A DNA stretch of 64,000 nt from Desulfurivibrionaceae bacterium (GCA_030145275.1 JAQYVV010000004.1:1-64000), one strand, 5' to 3'. Positions 16,586 to 26,352 are shown, numbered from the stretch's first letter. The notes: generated by a model from the letters alone, not told the origin. Numbers and translations are program-made.

Positions 16586-18664
16586 ATGAATACCATCTGG
16601 AACGATCCCAAAATTTTTCTCCTTTATCTGCTTATCGTGTTTTTGTCACTGCCAGTTGAACTTTGGGCAGAGACGGGTAGTGGTATTGTTAATCCGGAAA
16701 ATGATGCGAACAACGGGGTTCAGGTTCCTCTTCTTCCTGCAGATCTCCTGAAAAAAGCGGATTTGTCTGTAAAGGACAAAGACAAACAGGTGACGGCTGA
16801 TCTTTATTATGAGGTTCATCTGCAGTTTCCCGAAGCACCGGAGGCCGAAAATGCCCTATGGCAAAGCGCAGCACTGAGTGAAGAGCTTGCACGGACAGGC
16901 AAAAAGGATTGGGAGGCTGTGCGAGATCTGTATCGGGAATACATTTCCTATCATCCGGGCGGAGAGCATATTGCGCCGGCCTATCTTGGGGTGGGCATCT
17001 CCCTGTATTATATGAACTTTCGGAGAGAGGCCTTAACTTATTTAAATCTCAGCATAAAACGTTTCTCTGAGGGTGTTGTACCTATTAAGGCAAAAATGCA
17101 CCTGGCAAAGGTGCTGGCTGACGTAGGGCGCATTGCTGAAGCATTGGAGATATACACAGAAATTGCTGAAACAGGAGAAACTACCAAAGTGAAACTGCTG
17201 GCCCTCCTTGGGAAAGCTGAAATTTTAAACAGTCAACAAGAATATGGTGCAGCACTTGCCATCTATCATGATCTTGCCGCAAAGGACCCCAATTTTTTTC
17301 GTGAAGAGCTTGAAGCCCTGCGGATATTTGGAAAAACAAATCTTTTTTCTGGAAATGTTGAAAGAGGCCAGAACCAATTGATCCACTATCTGAATTTGGA
17401 GGAAGATTCCACCAACAGATCAGCTGTTCTTTTTGAGATTGGGGAAAGCTATTGGCGCCAGAAAAAATTTCAGGCTGCCGAGAAAATGTTTAAAAGGGCG
17501 ATTAAGGAGGGGGATGAATCTCAAGGCCCTGTCATTTTCAGTAAAATGCGTGTCGCCCAATATCTTGATGATCCAAACAGACCCCCTGAGAAGTGGGACA
17601 GACCTCACGAGTTGACAGATTCTGAAGGGGACGTGCCCTATCTTATAGTTCTTGATCTTTTCTATGACGATCCTTTTGCGCAAGAGGCAAGGCAAGGGCT
17701 CTTCTGGCGCTTTAGGGCTCGGGGTGATGTCAATAATATGCTTGACTACGGGAAAAATTATCTTCGCTTGACTCGGATGAATGGCTTGCTTGAAGATAAA
17801 CAGACAGTGGGGGAGGTTTTCCTTGCCCTTGCAGATACTCTTCTTGAAAAAGAAAAATATCAGGATCTCTACGATATTTACTATTCGGAGTATGAATATA
17901 TAAAAGATTATCCGAATGGCCGACTTTTGTATTTAGTCGGACAGGCAATGGATGCACTTGCTCTTTACGATCAGGCAGCCGTAATTTATTACAGGGCTTT
18001 AAAATGGCCGTTGTCTGAAGAGGATAAGGTGAATTTATATTACAAGAGAGCAAATGTCTACATCATCAAGGGCGATCATGACTCAGCCGAGCGTCTCTTA
18101 AAATATCTCCGGAAAATATACCGGGGCCAGAAGAAGGTTGGGGAGGCTTATTCCTTAAGCGGCAGGCTCAGAGAGGCACAAAAGAAAGATAGAGAGGCTT
18201 TGGGATTTTATCGTAAGGCTCTAGAGTTTATGACTTTTACCGACAAAAAATCTGAGTATGTTGCCGATGTGGTCAGATTGGCACTTCTATTAGACGGTAG
18301 TGAGGCGATAGTTGAGATAGAAGGGTACATGAAGAGCGGCCTTGTGAGTGGGCTTGATTTGCAAAAAATGTATGCGTTAGCCGGAAACGCCCTGAGACTT
18401 GCGGGGGAGAACCAGAAGGCAGCAGAGCTGTATACGGCTGCTTTGGCGGCAGCTCTGCCTCAGGAGGGTAAGGTTTTTCAATCAGTTAACTTATACCTGG
18501 GAGATTGTCTGTTGGCTGTTCAAAAAAGAGAGGTTGCGGTTGAACATTACCAAAAAGCGATTCAGGGTGAGGACTCTTTGCTAAGGAATATGGCCCAGGA
18601 ACGATTGAATCAGAATGCTATTGAGATGGAACTGTCCAAGCTTAAAAATGGAGGGGGCAGTTGA
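16586..18664 (+). CDS. Exported TPR-repeat protein
   Basis: The 692-residue protein has an N-terminal signal peptide (IFLLYLLIVFLSLPVELWA near residues 10-28) and is almost wholly made of tetratricopeptide-like helical pairs, for example ENALWQSAALSEELARTG, PAYLGVGISLYYMNFRREA, YDQAAVIYYRALKWPL and EAYSLSGRLREAQKKDREAL. It is probably periplasmic, as no lipobox or second membrane segment is seen. It sits four bases after the sigma-54 activator and just before the response regulator, so it is probably co-expressed with both. A role as scaffold or sensor for envelope or flagellar assembly is inference only. Confidence 0.75.
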   Translation: MNTIWNDPKIFLLYLLIVFLSLPVELWAETGSGIVNPENDANNGVQVPLLPADLLKKADLSVKDKDKQVTADLYYEVHLQFPEAPEAENALWQSAALSEELARTGKKDWEAVRDLYREYISYHPGGEHIAPAYLGVGISLYYMNFRREALTYLNLSIKRFSEGVVPIKAKMHLAKVLADVGRIAEALEIYTEIAETGETTKVKLLALLGKAEILNSQQEYGAALAIYHDLAAKDPNFFREELEALRIFGKTNLFSGNVERGQNQLIHYLNLEEDSTNRSAVLFEIGESYWRQKKFQAAEKMFKRAIKEGDESQGPVIFSKMRVAQYLDDPNRPPEKWDRPHELTDSEGDVPYLIVLDLFYDDPFAQEARQGLFWRFRARGDVNNMLDYGKNYLRLTRMNGLLEDKQTVGEVFLALADTLLEKEKYQDLYDIYYSEYEYIKDYPNGRLLYLVGQAMDALALYDQAAVIYYRALKWPLSEEDKVNLYYKRANVYIIKGDHDSAERLLKYLRKIYRGQKKVGEAYSLSGRLREAQKKDREALGFYRKALEFMTFTDKKSEYVADVVRLALLLDGSEAIVEIEGYMKSGLVSGLDLQKMYALAGNALRLAGENQKAAELYTAALAAALPQEGKVFQSVNLYLGDCLLAVQKREVAVEHYQKAIQGEDSLLRNMAQERLNQNAIEMELSKLKNGGGS

Positions 18665-18668
18665 TAGC

Positions 18669-20141
18669 ATGATGGAACACAGTGGAAAAATACTGGTTGT
18701 CGATGACGAACAGGAAATGCGCATTTCAATTTTTTCGGCATTGAACAGTGCCGGTTATGCGGTGTCGGTTGCCGAAAATGGTCAGATGGCCTTGGATATG
18801 CTGCAAAAGAATCCTGCTGACCTGGTCGTTTCTGATGTGAAAATGCCGGGGATGGATGGACTTGAGCTGCTTAAGCAGGTAAAGATCAGTTACCCGCGCA
18901 CTCCGGTGGTAATTGTTACTGGCTTTGCCTCTGTTGATTCTGCGGTTGAGGCAATGAAGGTCGGAGCCTTTGATTACATCTTGAAACCTTGTCCGGCGGA
19001 AGTTATTAAAGAGACAGTGGCCCGGGCATTTTCTTTAATTGAGACGGAAGCGTATGCCAGTTCTGTTACGGATCTAACCATGCCGGTAAAAGCTGGAGTT
19101 GGAAGTCGCAAAAAAAATGATTCGCAAAAAGCAGTTATTGGTCAGGACCTCAATTGGCTCAAGGTGGTTGAAAAGGCCAAGGCGGTTGCATCCAGTAAGG
19201 CGACAGTCCTTATTCTCGGAGAGTCGGGGACCGGGAAAGAGGTGCTGGCCAGATGTGTTCACAATGAAAGTGATCGCAATAGTGGCCCTTTTGTTGCGTT
19301 GAACTGTGCCGCCCTGCCCGACACTCTTTTGGAAAGTGAACTTTTTGGTCATGAAAAAGGTGCGTTTACTGGCGCTGTAACCCACAAAAAAGGTAAGTTC
19401 GAGCTGGCAAATCAAGGCACTCTCCTTCTTGATGAGATTGGCGAGGTTCCGCTTCATCTACAGGCGAAACTCCTACGGGTTTTACAGGAAGAAGAAGTTG
19501 ACAGGCTTGGCGGCAAGGCGCCTGTAAAAATTGATGTCCATGTTATTGCCACCACCAATAGAAACCTTGAAGAGTCAGTTGGCAAAGGTGAGTTCAGACA
19601 GGATCTTTACTACCGACTGAATGTTATTCCTCTGCGTCTCCCGAGCCTGCGGGAAAGGAAAAAAGATATTTTCCTCTTGGCTGCTTATTTTATGGATAAA
19701 TTTTCCTCTTTCTATAAGAAGGAACCAAAAGAACTTTCTCTCGCCGCGAAGCAAAAAATGCTTGGTTACGGTTGGCCCGGCAATGTTCGTGAAATGGAAA
19801 ATATGATTGAAAGGGCAGTGTTATTAAGTCAGGGTGATTTGCTGGAAGTTCATGATATCTGGGATGAAGAGGAGCAGGGGGCAACTACTTCTTCACAACA
19901 AGAAACAGAAAGTTTTGCGGGCAATCAGCCTGGGGAACTGAATAGTATGTCTGCTGCGAATGCTGAATCTGCCTCCCAGGATGTTGCCATGATGCCTCTC
20001 AGAAATATGGAGCGTCAAATGATCATACAGGCTCTCCAGAAAACTGACAATAATCGGACCCATGCTGCGAAAATGCTTGGCATCAGTGTTCGGACTCTTC
20101 GAAATAAATTAAATGAATATAGGAACCAGGGTTTCATCTAG
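18669..20141 (+). CDS. NtrC-family sigma-54 response regulator
   Basis: The 490-residue protein has all three NtrC modules. The receiver domain (about 8-125) has LVVDDE, the phospho-acceptor Asp in DLVVSDVKMPGMDG, Thr in VIVTGFAS and Lys in DYILKPCP. The AAA+ domain (about 165-400) has GESGTGKEVLA, an intact GAFTGA loop and LLLDEIGEVP. The C-terminal Fis-type HTH is AAKMLGISVRTLRNKLNEYR. It starts at ATG 18669, five bases after the TPR stop. The position before flgB and the sigma-54 promoters suggest an FlgR/FleR-like flagellar regulator. No histidine kinase is adjacent. Confidence 0.92.
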   Translation: MMEHSGKILVVDDEQEMRISIFSALNSAGYAVSVAENGQMALDMLQKNPADLVVSDVKMPGMDGLELLKQVKISYPRTPVVIVTGFASVDSAVEAMKVGAFDYILKPCPAEVIKETVARAFSLIETEAYASSVTDLTMPVKAGVGSRKKNDSQKAVIGQDLNWLKVVEKAKAVASSKATVLILGESGTGKEVLARCVHNESDRNSGPFVALNCAALPDTLLESELFGHEKGAFTGAVTHKKGKFELANQGTLLLDEIGEVPLHLQAKLLRVLQEEEVDRLGGKAPVKIDVHVIATTNRNLEESVGKGEFRQDLYYRLNVIPLRLPSLRERKKDIFLLAAYFMDKFSSFYKKEPKELSLAAKQKMLGYGWPGNVREMENMIERAVLLSQGDLLEVHDIWDEEEQGATTSSQQETESFAGNQPGELNSMSAANAESASQDVAMMPLRNMERQMIIQALQKTDNNRTHAAKMLGISVRTLRNKLNEYRNQGFI

Positions 20142-20325
20142 TTTGTTTGTTCTTGGTTGATTGATTTAGTTCTCTGCTATTCTGTAAGTGGCTATAATTG
20201 AAAGAATAAAATGTGTTTTTAGTGGTCTGTTTTCATTCTTTTTTATCCTTCCTGTTTGTTTATCTACAGCCTCCAATCTTCCATTTATTTACTTCCCTCT
20301 TGTATAAATAGTGAAAAACTACTTT

Positions 20326-20342
20326 TAGGCATCAAAGTTGCA
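20326..20342 (+). promoter_or_regulatory. Sigma-54 promoter upstream of flgB
   Basis: TAGGCATCAAAGTTGCA matches the -24/-12 consensus (TGGCAC-N5-TTGCA), with the required spacing between GG and GC. It lies 48-64 bases before flgB in a 248-base gap and directly after the gene for an NtrC-type activator. The only departure at the -24 box is TA for TT/TG. The rest of the gap is AT-rich without other clear signals. Confidence 0.75.
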
Positions 20343-20389
20343 TTAAAGAGGTTTAGTGTTCATCTCTTTAATAAACGAAGGAAAATATT

Positions 20390-20779
20390 ATGCCTATCCC
20401 AAACAAGTTTTTTGGTGGAGTAATTAGTCAAGCCCATACCGCTCTTAATTTAAGAATGGAAAAACAGGGTTTGATCCAGTCCAATATCGCTAATATCGAA
20501 ACTCCTGGTTACAAGGTTCAGGATTTTTCTTTTGAAACAGTAATGGGAAAAGCCATTCAAAACAAGGGAGAGCTTGCCAGAACGAACCCGAAACATCTTC
20601 AATTAGATCCTTTGGACGTTTCTGCCAGTACTCAGTTTACCTCGGAAGATAGACCCGTCGACCTAGATGAAGAGATGTTAAAACTTTCTGAAAACCAGTT
20701 GATGTATCAAATTGCCGCAAAAATAATGGCAAAAAAGCTGGAAGGCTTGAAAGCAGCGATTGATGAAGGAGGAAAATAA
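20390..20779 (+). CDS. flgB: Flagellar basal body rod protein FlgB
   Basis: FlgB is a proximal rod protein of the flagellar basal body, exported through the flagellar type III apparatus. The 129-residue protein has the N-terminal rod motif in IQSNIANIETPGYKVQDFSF near residues 28-47 and the C-terminal coiled helix (DEEMLKLSENQLMYQIAAKI). It starts at ATG 20390 with GAAGGAAA upstream. It is the first gene of the operon, shares one base with flgC and sits below a sigma-54 promoter. Confidence 0.94.
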   Translation: MPIPNKFFGGVISQAHTALNLRMEKQGLIQSNIANIETPGYKVQDFSFETVMGKAIQNKGELARTNPKHLQLDPLDVSASTQFTSEDRPVDLDEEMLKLSENQLMYQIAAKIMAKKLEGLKAAIDEGGK

Positions 20780-21213
20780 TGGATATTTTAACAGCAATGA
20801 AGATTAGTGGCTCTGCCTTGAAGGCTGAAAGAAGCAGAATTAACATAGCCTCGATGAACATTGCAAACGCAAATACCACCAGGACAATAGAGGGCGGGCC
20901 GTACAAGGCCAAGTCTGTTGTTTTTCAGGCTAAAGAGCTAGATGGAAGTTTTCAAAATGTCTTTAATTCTGTTACGGATAAACTGCGTACAGTTGAAGTC
21001 TCAGAAATAGTAGAAGATGATACACCGTTTGTAGAGGTGTATGACCCTTCTCATCCAGACGCCGATGAAAACGGTATAGTGCAAATGCCAAACGTCAATA
21101 CAGTTGAACAAATGGTAGACCTTATAAGCGCAAGAAGAGATTATGACGCGAATGTTGCCGCCTTGGATGCTGTGAAGAGTATGGCTTTGAAGGCATTAGA
21201 GATTAGTAAATAA
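20779..21213 (+). CDS. flgC: Flagellar basal body rod protein FlgC
   Basis: FlgC is a second proximal rod subunit. The 144-residue protein has the N-terminal SALKAERSRINIASMNIANANTT segment (about residues 11-33) and the conserved C-terminal VNTVEQMVDLISARRDYDANV helix. The ATG overlaps the flgB stop by one base (TAATG), indicating coupled translation. The length is normal. Confidence 0.95.
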   Translation: MDILTAMKISGSALKAERSRINIASMNIANANTTRTIEGGPYKAKSVVFQAKELDGSFQNVFNSVTDKLRTVEVSEIVEDDTPFVEVYDPSHPDADENGIVQMPNVNTVEQMVDLISARRDYDANVAALDAVKSMALKALEISK

Positions 21214-21256
21214 GAGTAGGCATCAAGAATAAAGAGAAAAACAGAGGGTGAAGACA

Positions 21257-21553
21257 ATGAGTGATATGACAATTGGTGCTATTAATGCTGGACAGGGACA
21301 ATCGGCAATAACTCCAGGCAAAAGTGTTCAGGGTACAGGATTCTCAGATGTTTTACGACAGTCAATAGATGCCGTTAGCAGTCAGCAGAATGAGGCTAAA
21401 GTGTTGACGGAAGGTCTTTTGAGTGGGCAGCACTCAAATATTCATGAAACAATGATTGCCATGGAAAAATCAAGTATCTCGTACAAAATGTTGACCAAGG
21501 TGCAAACAAAGGTCATAGAAGCATACCAGGAAGTTATGAGACTTCAGTTATAA
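21257..21553 (+). CDS. fliE: Flagellar hook-basal body protein FliE
   Basis: FliE joins the MS ring to the rod and is needed early for rod export. The 98-residue protein has the typical C-terminal half: FSDVLRQSIDAVSSQQNEA, then HSNIHETMIAMEKSSISYKM and VQTKVIEAYQEVMRLQ. The ATG at 21257 has GAGGGTG upstream and gives MSDMTIGAI; an upstream GTG at 21248 is less likely. A 90-base gap with no clear signal separates it from fliF. Confidence 0.92.
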   Translation: MSDMTIGAINAGQGQSAITPGKSVQGTGFSDVLRQSIDAVSSQQNEAKVLTEGLLSGQHSNIHETMIAMEKSSISYKMLTKVQTKVIEAYQEVMRLQL

Positions 21554-21643
21554 ATTGAATTGCACGGTTGTTTTTTTATTCTAGAAAGAGCAAATTTTTT
21601 TGTAAATACTGAAAAATAGTTACAAATTTGATGAGGGGAAATA

Positions 21644-23239
21644 ATGGCAGGCGCTAAAGAGATGTTTGAGCAGATTTTAAGTATTCTTGGGGATTTGAGT
21701 TTTATTCAGAAAGTTTTAAGTGGTGTGGTTATAGCTGCCGTTCTGGGTGGAATGATTATGCTCAGCACCAAGGGTGGGGTGACGAATAACCAGATTCTGT
21801 TTAGTGGGCTTTCCCAGGAAGATGCCGCTGAAGTAGTGGTAAAACTTCAGGAACAGAGAATTCCTTACGAGTTGGCAATGAATGGGTCGGTTATCAAGGT
21901 GCCAGCCAACAGAGTGCTCGATACACGCTTAAGCCTGGCCGGAGAAGGTTTGCCACGAGGTGGTGGGGTCGGTTTTGAAATTTTTGATAAAACAAGTCTT
22001 GGGGTTACCGATTTTGTGCAGCGCTTGAACTATCAAAGGGCACTGCAAGGGGAATTGGCGCGGACCATCAGGCAATTTAATCAAGTACAGGAAGCCAGGG
22101 TCCATATTGCCACCCCAAAGGAATCAGTATTCATTGAAGATCAAAAACCACCAAGTGCATCTGTAAGCTTAAAACTAAGAGGGAAAACAAAGTTAAGTGA
22201 ACACCAGATTCAGGCAATAGTTAATCTGGTCAGCAGTGCTGTGACAGGACTCACAGAGGAAGATATCACCATTGTTGATACTGCGGGGCGTCTTTTGTTT
22301 AGGAACCGTGGCGGTGAAGAGGGTGTGGTTTCGGGGACCCAACTAGAATATAAACTCCGTATGGAAAAATCGTTGCGGGATAAAGTTGAAACAATGTTAG
22401 AAGAGATTGTGGGTGTTGGTAAATCGTTGGCGAGGGTTTCAACAGATATTGATTTCAGCCAGATTAATACAACCGAAGAACTTTTTGATCCTGAAGGTCA
22501 GGTTGTACGCAGTGAGTCTTTGCTCAATGAAGAACAGATAAAGCCGGGAGATCAGGCCCAGGGGATTCCTGGCGTTAAAGGGGATCTTGCAACATTTACG
22601 GAGACAGGTGAAGGAGGGGCTGGGACACAAGGTTCTAATATCCGTAATAACGTGACCCGGAACTATGAGGTCAGCAAGACCATCAAGCATGTCAAGTCTG
22701 CCTCCGGATTAATTACGCGCTTATCAGTTGCCATCATGGTGGATGGGATCTACGAAAAGAGCGTTGACAAGGATGGGGTGGCGAGTTTACAATATAAGCC
22801 ACGGCCTGCCGAAGAACTTAAATGGCTTGAAAATATGGTGAAAAATGCCGTCGGCTATAATGCGGAGCGAGGTGATAAGGTTGAAATAGTAGGGATGTCT
22901 TTTGCCGCGTCTCAGGCCATAGAGCCGGAAGTTGAGCTGATCGACAGAGTGCAGCCGATCATTGAGCGGGTGGCAATGCCCCTGGTTTATTTGATCAGCG
23001 CCATATGTGCTATACTTTTCATAATTAGACCGTTTTTTGCGCTCCTTTCAAGTAAACAGATGGAAGGGAGAAGAGGAAAAGTATTAAGTGAGGCGGAGGG
23101 AGATGCATTGAGTGAGGAGGAAGAACTGGCGTTGAAACCTCTTGGACTCACGGATCGTGAGAGAATATATAAATTAGCTCAAAGTGACCCAGTCAGAGCT
23201 GCCGACTTAGTAAAAAGATGGTTGAGGGAAGGGATGTAA
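21644..23239 (+). CDS. fliF: Flagellar MS-ring protein FliF
   Basis: FliF builds the MS ring in the inner membrane. The 531-residue protein has membrane segments near residues 22-45 and 440-462. Between them lie the ring-building domains (NQILFSGLSQEDAAEVVVKL, LAGEGLPRGGGVGFEIFDK, QRALQGELARTIRQFNQV, ARVHIATPKESVF). The cytoplasmic C-terminus (about 465-531) carries the FliG-binding tail (RERIYKLAQSDPVRAADLVKRW split across the end). It starts at an ATG with GAGGGGAA upstream. fliG follows after three bases. Confidence 0.95.
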   Translation: MAGAKEMFEQILSILGDLSFIQKVLSGVVIAAVLGGMIMLSTKGGVTNNQILFSGLSQEDAAEVVVKLQEQRIPYELAMNGSVIKVPANRVLDTRLSLAGEGLPRGGGVGFEIFDKTSLGVTDFVQRLNYQRALQGELARTIRQFNQVQEARVHIATPKESVFIEDQKPPSASVSLKLRGKTKLSEHQIQAIVNLVSSAVTGLTEEDITIVDTAGRLLFRNRGGEEGVVSGTQLEYKLRMEKSLRDKVETMLEEIVGVGKSLARVSTDIDFSQINTTEELFDPEGQVVRSESLLNEEQIKPGDQAQGIPGVKGDLATFTETGEGGAGTQGSNIRNNVTRNYEVSKTIKHVKSASGLITRLSVAIMVDGIYEKSVDKDGVASLQYKPRPAEELKWLENMVKNAVGYNAERGDKVEIVGMSFAASQAIEPEVELIDRVQPIIERVAMPLVYLISAICAILFIIRPFFALLSSKQMEGRRGKVLSEAEGDALSEEEELALKPLGLTDRERIYKLAQSDPVRAADLVKRWLREGM

Positions 23240-23242
23240 TCT

Positions 23243-24265
23243 ATGGTCAGGAAAAAGGATGGGGTCTCTGAAGGACTCTCCGGTCCAGAGAAAGCTGCGG
23301 TATTCTTACTTACTCTGGGTGAAGAATTTACCTCACAGGTTTTTCAGCGGCTGGATGAGGATGAGCTGAAAACAGTCGGCCGCCAGATGTCTAAGATGGA
23401 TCATGTGGAGCAGGCTGATGTTGCCTCTTTGCTGGCAGAATTTAGTACCGATGAGGGAGGGAAAGATCTTTATCTCTCCGGGGATGATTTGCTTGAGACT
23501 GCCTTGAAAAAAGCGATGACTGGTGACAAGGCCAGCCAGATCTTGGACGAGATCCGCTCTGATTGGCGCCTGACCCTTTTTACGAAAGCACGAAAGTTGG
23601 AGCCCCAGATTCTGGTCAACTTTTTACGCAATGAACACCCCCAGACAATTGCCTTGGTTCTTTCGGTCCTTGATCAGCCCCAGGCTGCGGCCATACTGGG
23701 AGAGTTGAAAGAGGAGCAGAGGGTTGAAGTTATTATGAGGATGTCAGAGCTAGATAAAGTGAGTCCTGAAATACTTGTTGATATCGACCGCGTTTTGCAA
23801 GAGGAGCTTTTGTCTGTTGAAGGCATGGAAGGGCAGCGTCTCGGTGGGGTTGAGGCGGTGGCTGAGATTCTAAATAATGCCGATAGGGCTCTTGAGGCAT
23901 CCATATTGGAAGGTGTTGAGGAGCAGAGGGAAGAACTCGCCGACGAGATTCGCAAGCTGATGTTTATTTTTGAGGATCTTATCAATGTCGATGACCGGGG
24001 TATGATGGCCATTTTGAAGGAAGTTAATACCGATGATCTTAAAATTGCTCTGAAAACTGCAACAGAGGAGTTGAAAGAGAAAATATTTAAGAACATGTCG
24101 CAGCGTGCAGTAGAGATGCTCAAAGAGGATATGGAAATTATGGGGCCAACCAGATTAAAGGATGTTGAAATGGCCCAGCAGTCGATCTTGAAGATTGCCA
24201 AGCGTCTCGAGCAAGAGGGCAAGATACAATTAAGTGCTGGAGGCGGAGACGATGAGTTTGTCTAG
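23243..24265 (+). CDS. fliG: Flagellar motor switch protein FliG
   Basis: FliG is the rotor protein that meets the MotA stator and links the MS ring to FliM. The 340-residue protein has the N-terminal FliF-binding domain (LSGPEKAAVFLLTLGEEF), the middle domain with NEHPQTIALVLSVLDQPQAA (EHPQ motif, near residue 129) and the C-terminal torque helix region (MFIFEDLINVDDRGMMAIL, AVEMLKEDMEIMGP). It overlaps fliH by 14 bases. Confidence 0.96.
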   Translation: MVRKKDGVSEGLSGPEKAAVFLLTLGEEFTSQVFQRLDEDELKTVGRQMSKMDHVEQADVASLLAEFSTDEGGKDLYLSGDDLLETALKKAMTGDKASQILDEIRSDWRLTLFTKARKLEPQILVNFLRNEHPQTIALVLSVLDQPQAAAILGELKEEQRVEVIMRMSELDKVSPEILVDIDRVLQEELLSVEGMEGQRLGGVEAVAEILNNADRALEASILEGVEEQREELADEIRKLMFIFEDLINVDDRGMMAILKEVNTDDLKIALKTATEELKEKIFKNMSQRAVEMLKEDMEIMGPTRLKDVEMAQQSILKIAKRLEQEGKIQLSAGGGDDEFV

Positions 24266-24986
24266 GGTTATTAAGCCCTCTGTTGCTCAGGGTGGGGATG
24301 ACGACATATTGACAGCCAACTCAGAGGAAGACTCAGCTGACTCATCTTTTCAAACTCTTGACTCTTTGTGGAGAGATGGGGAGGGAAATGTTGCTTCACT
24401 TGCTGGGATAAATGAACAGAGAAAAAACCTGAAGCAAGAAGCCGATGCAATAGTTGCCCAGGCTAAAAGCAGGGTGGTCCAAATTGAAAAAGAAGCCTTT
24501 GCGAAAGGATTTGAAGAGGGAAAAGCCGCAGGGGAAAAAGATGTTTCTGCCAAGGTGCAGAAAGTAGTAGAGTTGCTACAGGAGATAGAAAAAGAAAGAA
24601 GCACCCTATATAGCCGCTATGAAGAGGATGTGATCAACTTGGTAACTACGATGGTTAACAAAATAGTTAATCATGAGGTCTCTGTTAATCCCAGGGTCAT
24701 TTCTGCCTGCCTTAAAAAAGCTCTTTCCTATGTAATAGAAAATTCTTTGGTCAAGATCCATCTCAACAGTATGGATTTTAGTAAAATTAAAGAAGCTTCA
24801 CTTGAAAATCCTGATATTTTAGAGGGATTCAGCCAACTAGAACTTATTGAGGACCAATCAATCTCGGTTGGAGGATGTTTACTTGAAACCGAATTCGGTG
24901 AGGTTGACGCCACAATCGAAAACAGAAAAGAAAAACTCTTCGAAGCTATTGACAGGTTTTTCATGCAAAGCCTATCTGAAGGATAG
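24252..24986 (+). CDS. fliH: Flagellar assembly protein FliH
   Basis: FliH regulates the FliI ATPase in the flagellar export apparatus. The 244-residue protein has a variable N-terminus, a central coiled coil with the Gly-spaced pattern typical of FliH (AKGFEEGKAAGEKD near residue 85), and a C-terminal domain (YEEDVINLVTTMVNKIVNHE; SVGGCLLETEFGEVDATIE) that matches FliH/SctL. ATG 24252 is chosen over an upstream GTG at 24234 because GGAGGCGGAG lies five bases before it. It lies within the fliG end. Confidence 0.92.
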   Translation: MSLSRVIKPSVAQGGDDDILTANSEEDSADSSFQTLDSLWRDGEGNVASLAGINEQRKNLKQEADAIVAQAKSRVVQIEKEAFAKGFEEGKAAGEKDVSAKVQKVVELLQEIEKERSTLYSRYEEDVINLVTTMVNKIVNHEVSVNPRVISACLKKALSYVIENSLVKIHLNSMDFSKIKEASLENPDILEGFSQLELIEDQSISVGGCLLETEFGEVDATIENRKEKLFEAIDRFFMQSLSEG

Positions 24987-25041
24987 TCGGTAGTAAGCTT
25001 CTTCTCTTAACAAAGTCCACGCTATCTGCGATCATTTCTCA

Positions 25042-26352
25042 ATGATAAATCTTTCAAAATATTCCCGAATTGTCGATGAAACAGAGCTCATCTCTATACG
25101 AGGTCGAGTCAGTCAGGTTATTGGTATGGTTGTGGAAAGCCTTGGACCTGGTATTCCGGTGGGTTCCATGTGCGAAATCAGTACCTTCCGTGGAAAAAGC
25201 AAGATCCCGGCGGAAGTAGTTGGTTTCAAGGGAGGCCGAGTCCTGCTGATGCCTTTGGGGGAAATGCGCGGCATAGAACCTGGCAGTTCCATTAACCTAG
25301 TGGATGGACAGGCGAAAGTTCCTGTTTCTGAAAGTATGTTAGGGCGCGTGATAGATGGTTTTGGAAACCCGGTGGATGATAAGGGACCAATTGAGTCAAC
25401 TGGAGATTATCCTCTCTATGCCGAGCCATTAAATCCCATGAAACGTGACAGGATTACCGAACCGGTGGATGTTGGGGTTCAGGCAATAAATGGCTTGCTG
25501 ACCTTGGGGAAGGGACAGAGGATTGCGATTATGGCGGGGTCAGGTGTCGGGAAAAGTACACTGCTTGGCATGATTGCAAAGCACACGGCAGCTGACGTGA
25601 GTGTTATCGCCTTGATAGGTGAACGAGGCCGGGAGTTAAGAGACTTTATTGAAAGGGATCTTGGCCCTGAAGGCTTGGCTCGCTCTGTTGTTGTGGTTGC
25701 AACTTCCGATCAGCCTCCTCTTGTTAGAATGAGGGGGGCGTATATGGCTACCTCAATAGCAGAATATTTTCGTGACAAAGGTCGGGATGTTGTTTTTATG
25801 ATGGATTCAGTTACCCGCTTTGCCATGTCTAGCCGGGAGGTTGGGCTTGCCATCGGTGAACCTCCCACTTCGAGGGGCTATACGCCTTCTGTTTTCTCCC
25901 AACTGCCGAAGCTTTTGGAAAGGGCTGGGACCTGTGAGGGGAAGGGAAGTATTACAGGGATATACACCGTTCTTGTGGAAGGTGATGACATGAATGAACC
26001 TATTGCTGATGCGGTCCGTTCCATAGTGGATGGGCACATTGTTTTAAGCCGCGATCTGGCAAGCCGCGGGCATTATCCTTCAATTGAGGTTCTTGGCTCT
26101 GTCAGTCGCTGTATGTCAGATGTAATGGATCAGGAACACATAGACCGTGCCCACAAGTTTTTAGAAACCATGGACGTCTATCGCCGTTCGGAGGACTTGA
26201 TTAATATTGGGGCATATGCAAAGGGCAGTAGTGCCAAAATAGATAACGCTATAAAAATGATAGACGGCTTAAATGGATATCTCTGTCAGAAGGTTGATGA
26301 AAAAGTCTCACTGGATGAAAGCTCCAAGAAACTTGCCGGATTGATACGTTAG
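25042..26352 (+). CDS. fliI: Flagellum-specific ATP synthase FliI
   Basis: FliI is the hexameric ATPase of flagellar protein export. The 436-residue protein has Walker A IMAGSGVGKSTLLGMIAKH near residue 170, VIALIGERGRELRDFIERD, Walker B DVVFMMDSVTRFAMSSREVG, and GEPPTSRGYTPSVFSQLPKL. The C-terminal domain keeps EHIDRAHKFLETMDVYRRSEDLI. No obvious ribosome binding site precedes the ATG. A minimal type A hairpin follows in the 118-base gap before fliJ. Confidence 0.96.
   Translation: MINLSKYSRIVDETELISIRGRVSQVIGMVVESLGPGIPVGSMCEISTFRGKSKIPAEVVGFKGGRVLLMPLGEMRGIEPGSSINLVDGQAKVPVSESMLGRVIDGFGNPVDDKGPIESTGDYPLYAEPLNPMKRDRITEPVDVGVQAINGLLTLGKGQRIAIMAGSGVGKSTLLGMIAKHTAADVSVIALIGERGRELRDFIERDLGPEGLARSVVVVATSDQPPLVRMRGAYMATSIAEYFRDKGRDVVFMMDSVTRFAMSSREVGLAIGEPPTSRGYTPSVFSQLPKLLERAGTCEGKGSITGIYTVLVEGDDMNEPIADAVRSIVDGHIVLSRDLASRGHYPSIEVLGSVSRCMSDVMDQEHIDRAHKFLETMDVYRRSEDLINIGAYAKGSSAKIDNAIKMIDGLNGYLCQKVDEKVSLDESSKKLAGLIR

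Noticed and set aside
21554..21643. Promoter in the fliE-fliF gap (TTGCACGGTTG)
   Set aside because: It resembles half of a -24 element but has no -12 partner at the right distance.
23674..24222. 182-codon minus-strand frame inside fliG
   Set aside because: Ser-rich shadow of a clear fliG; no start signal or homology pattern.
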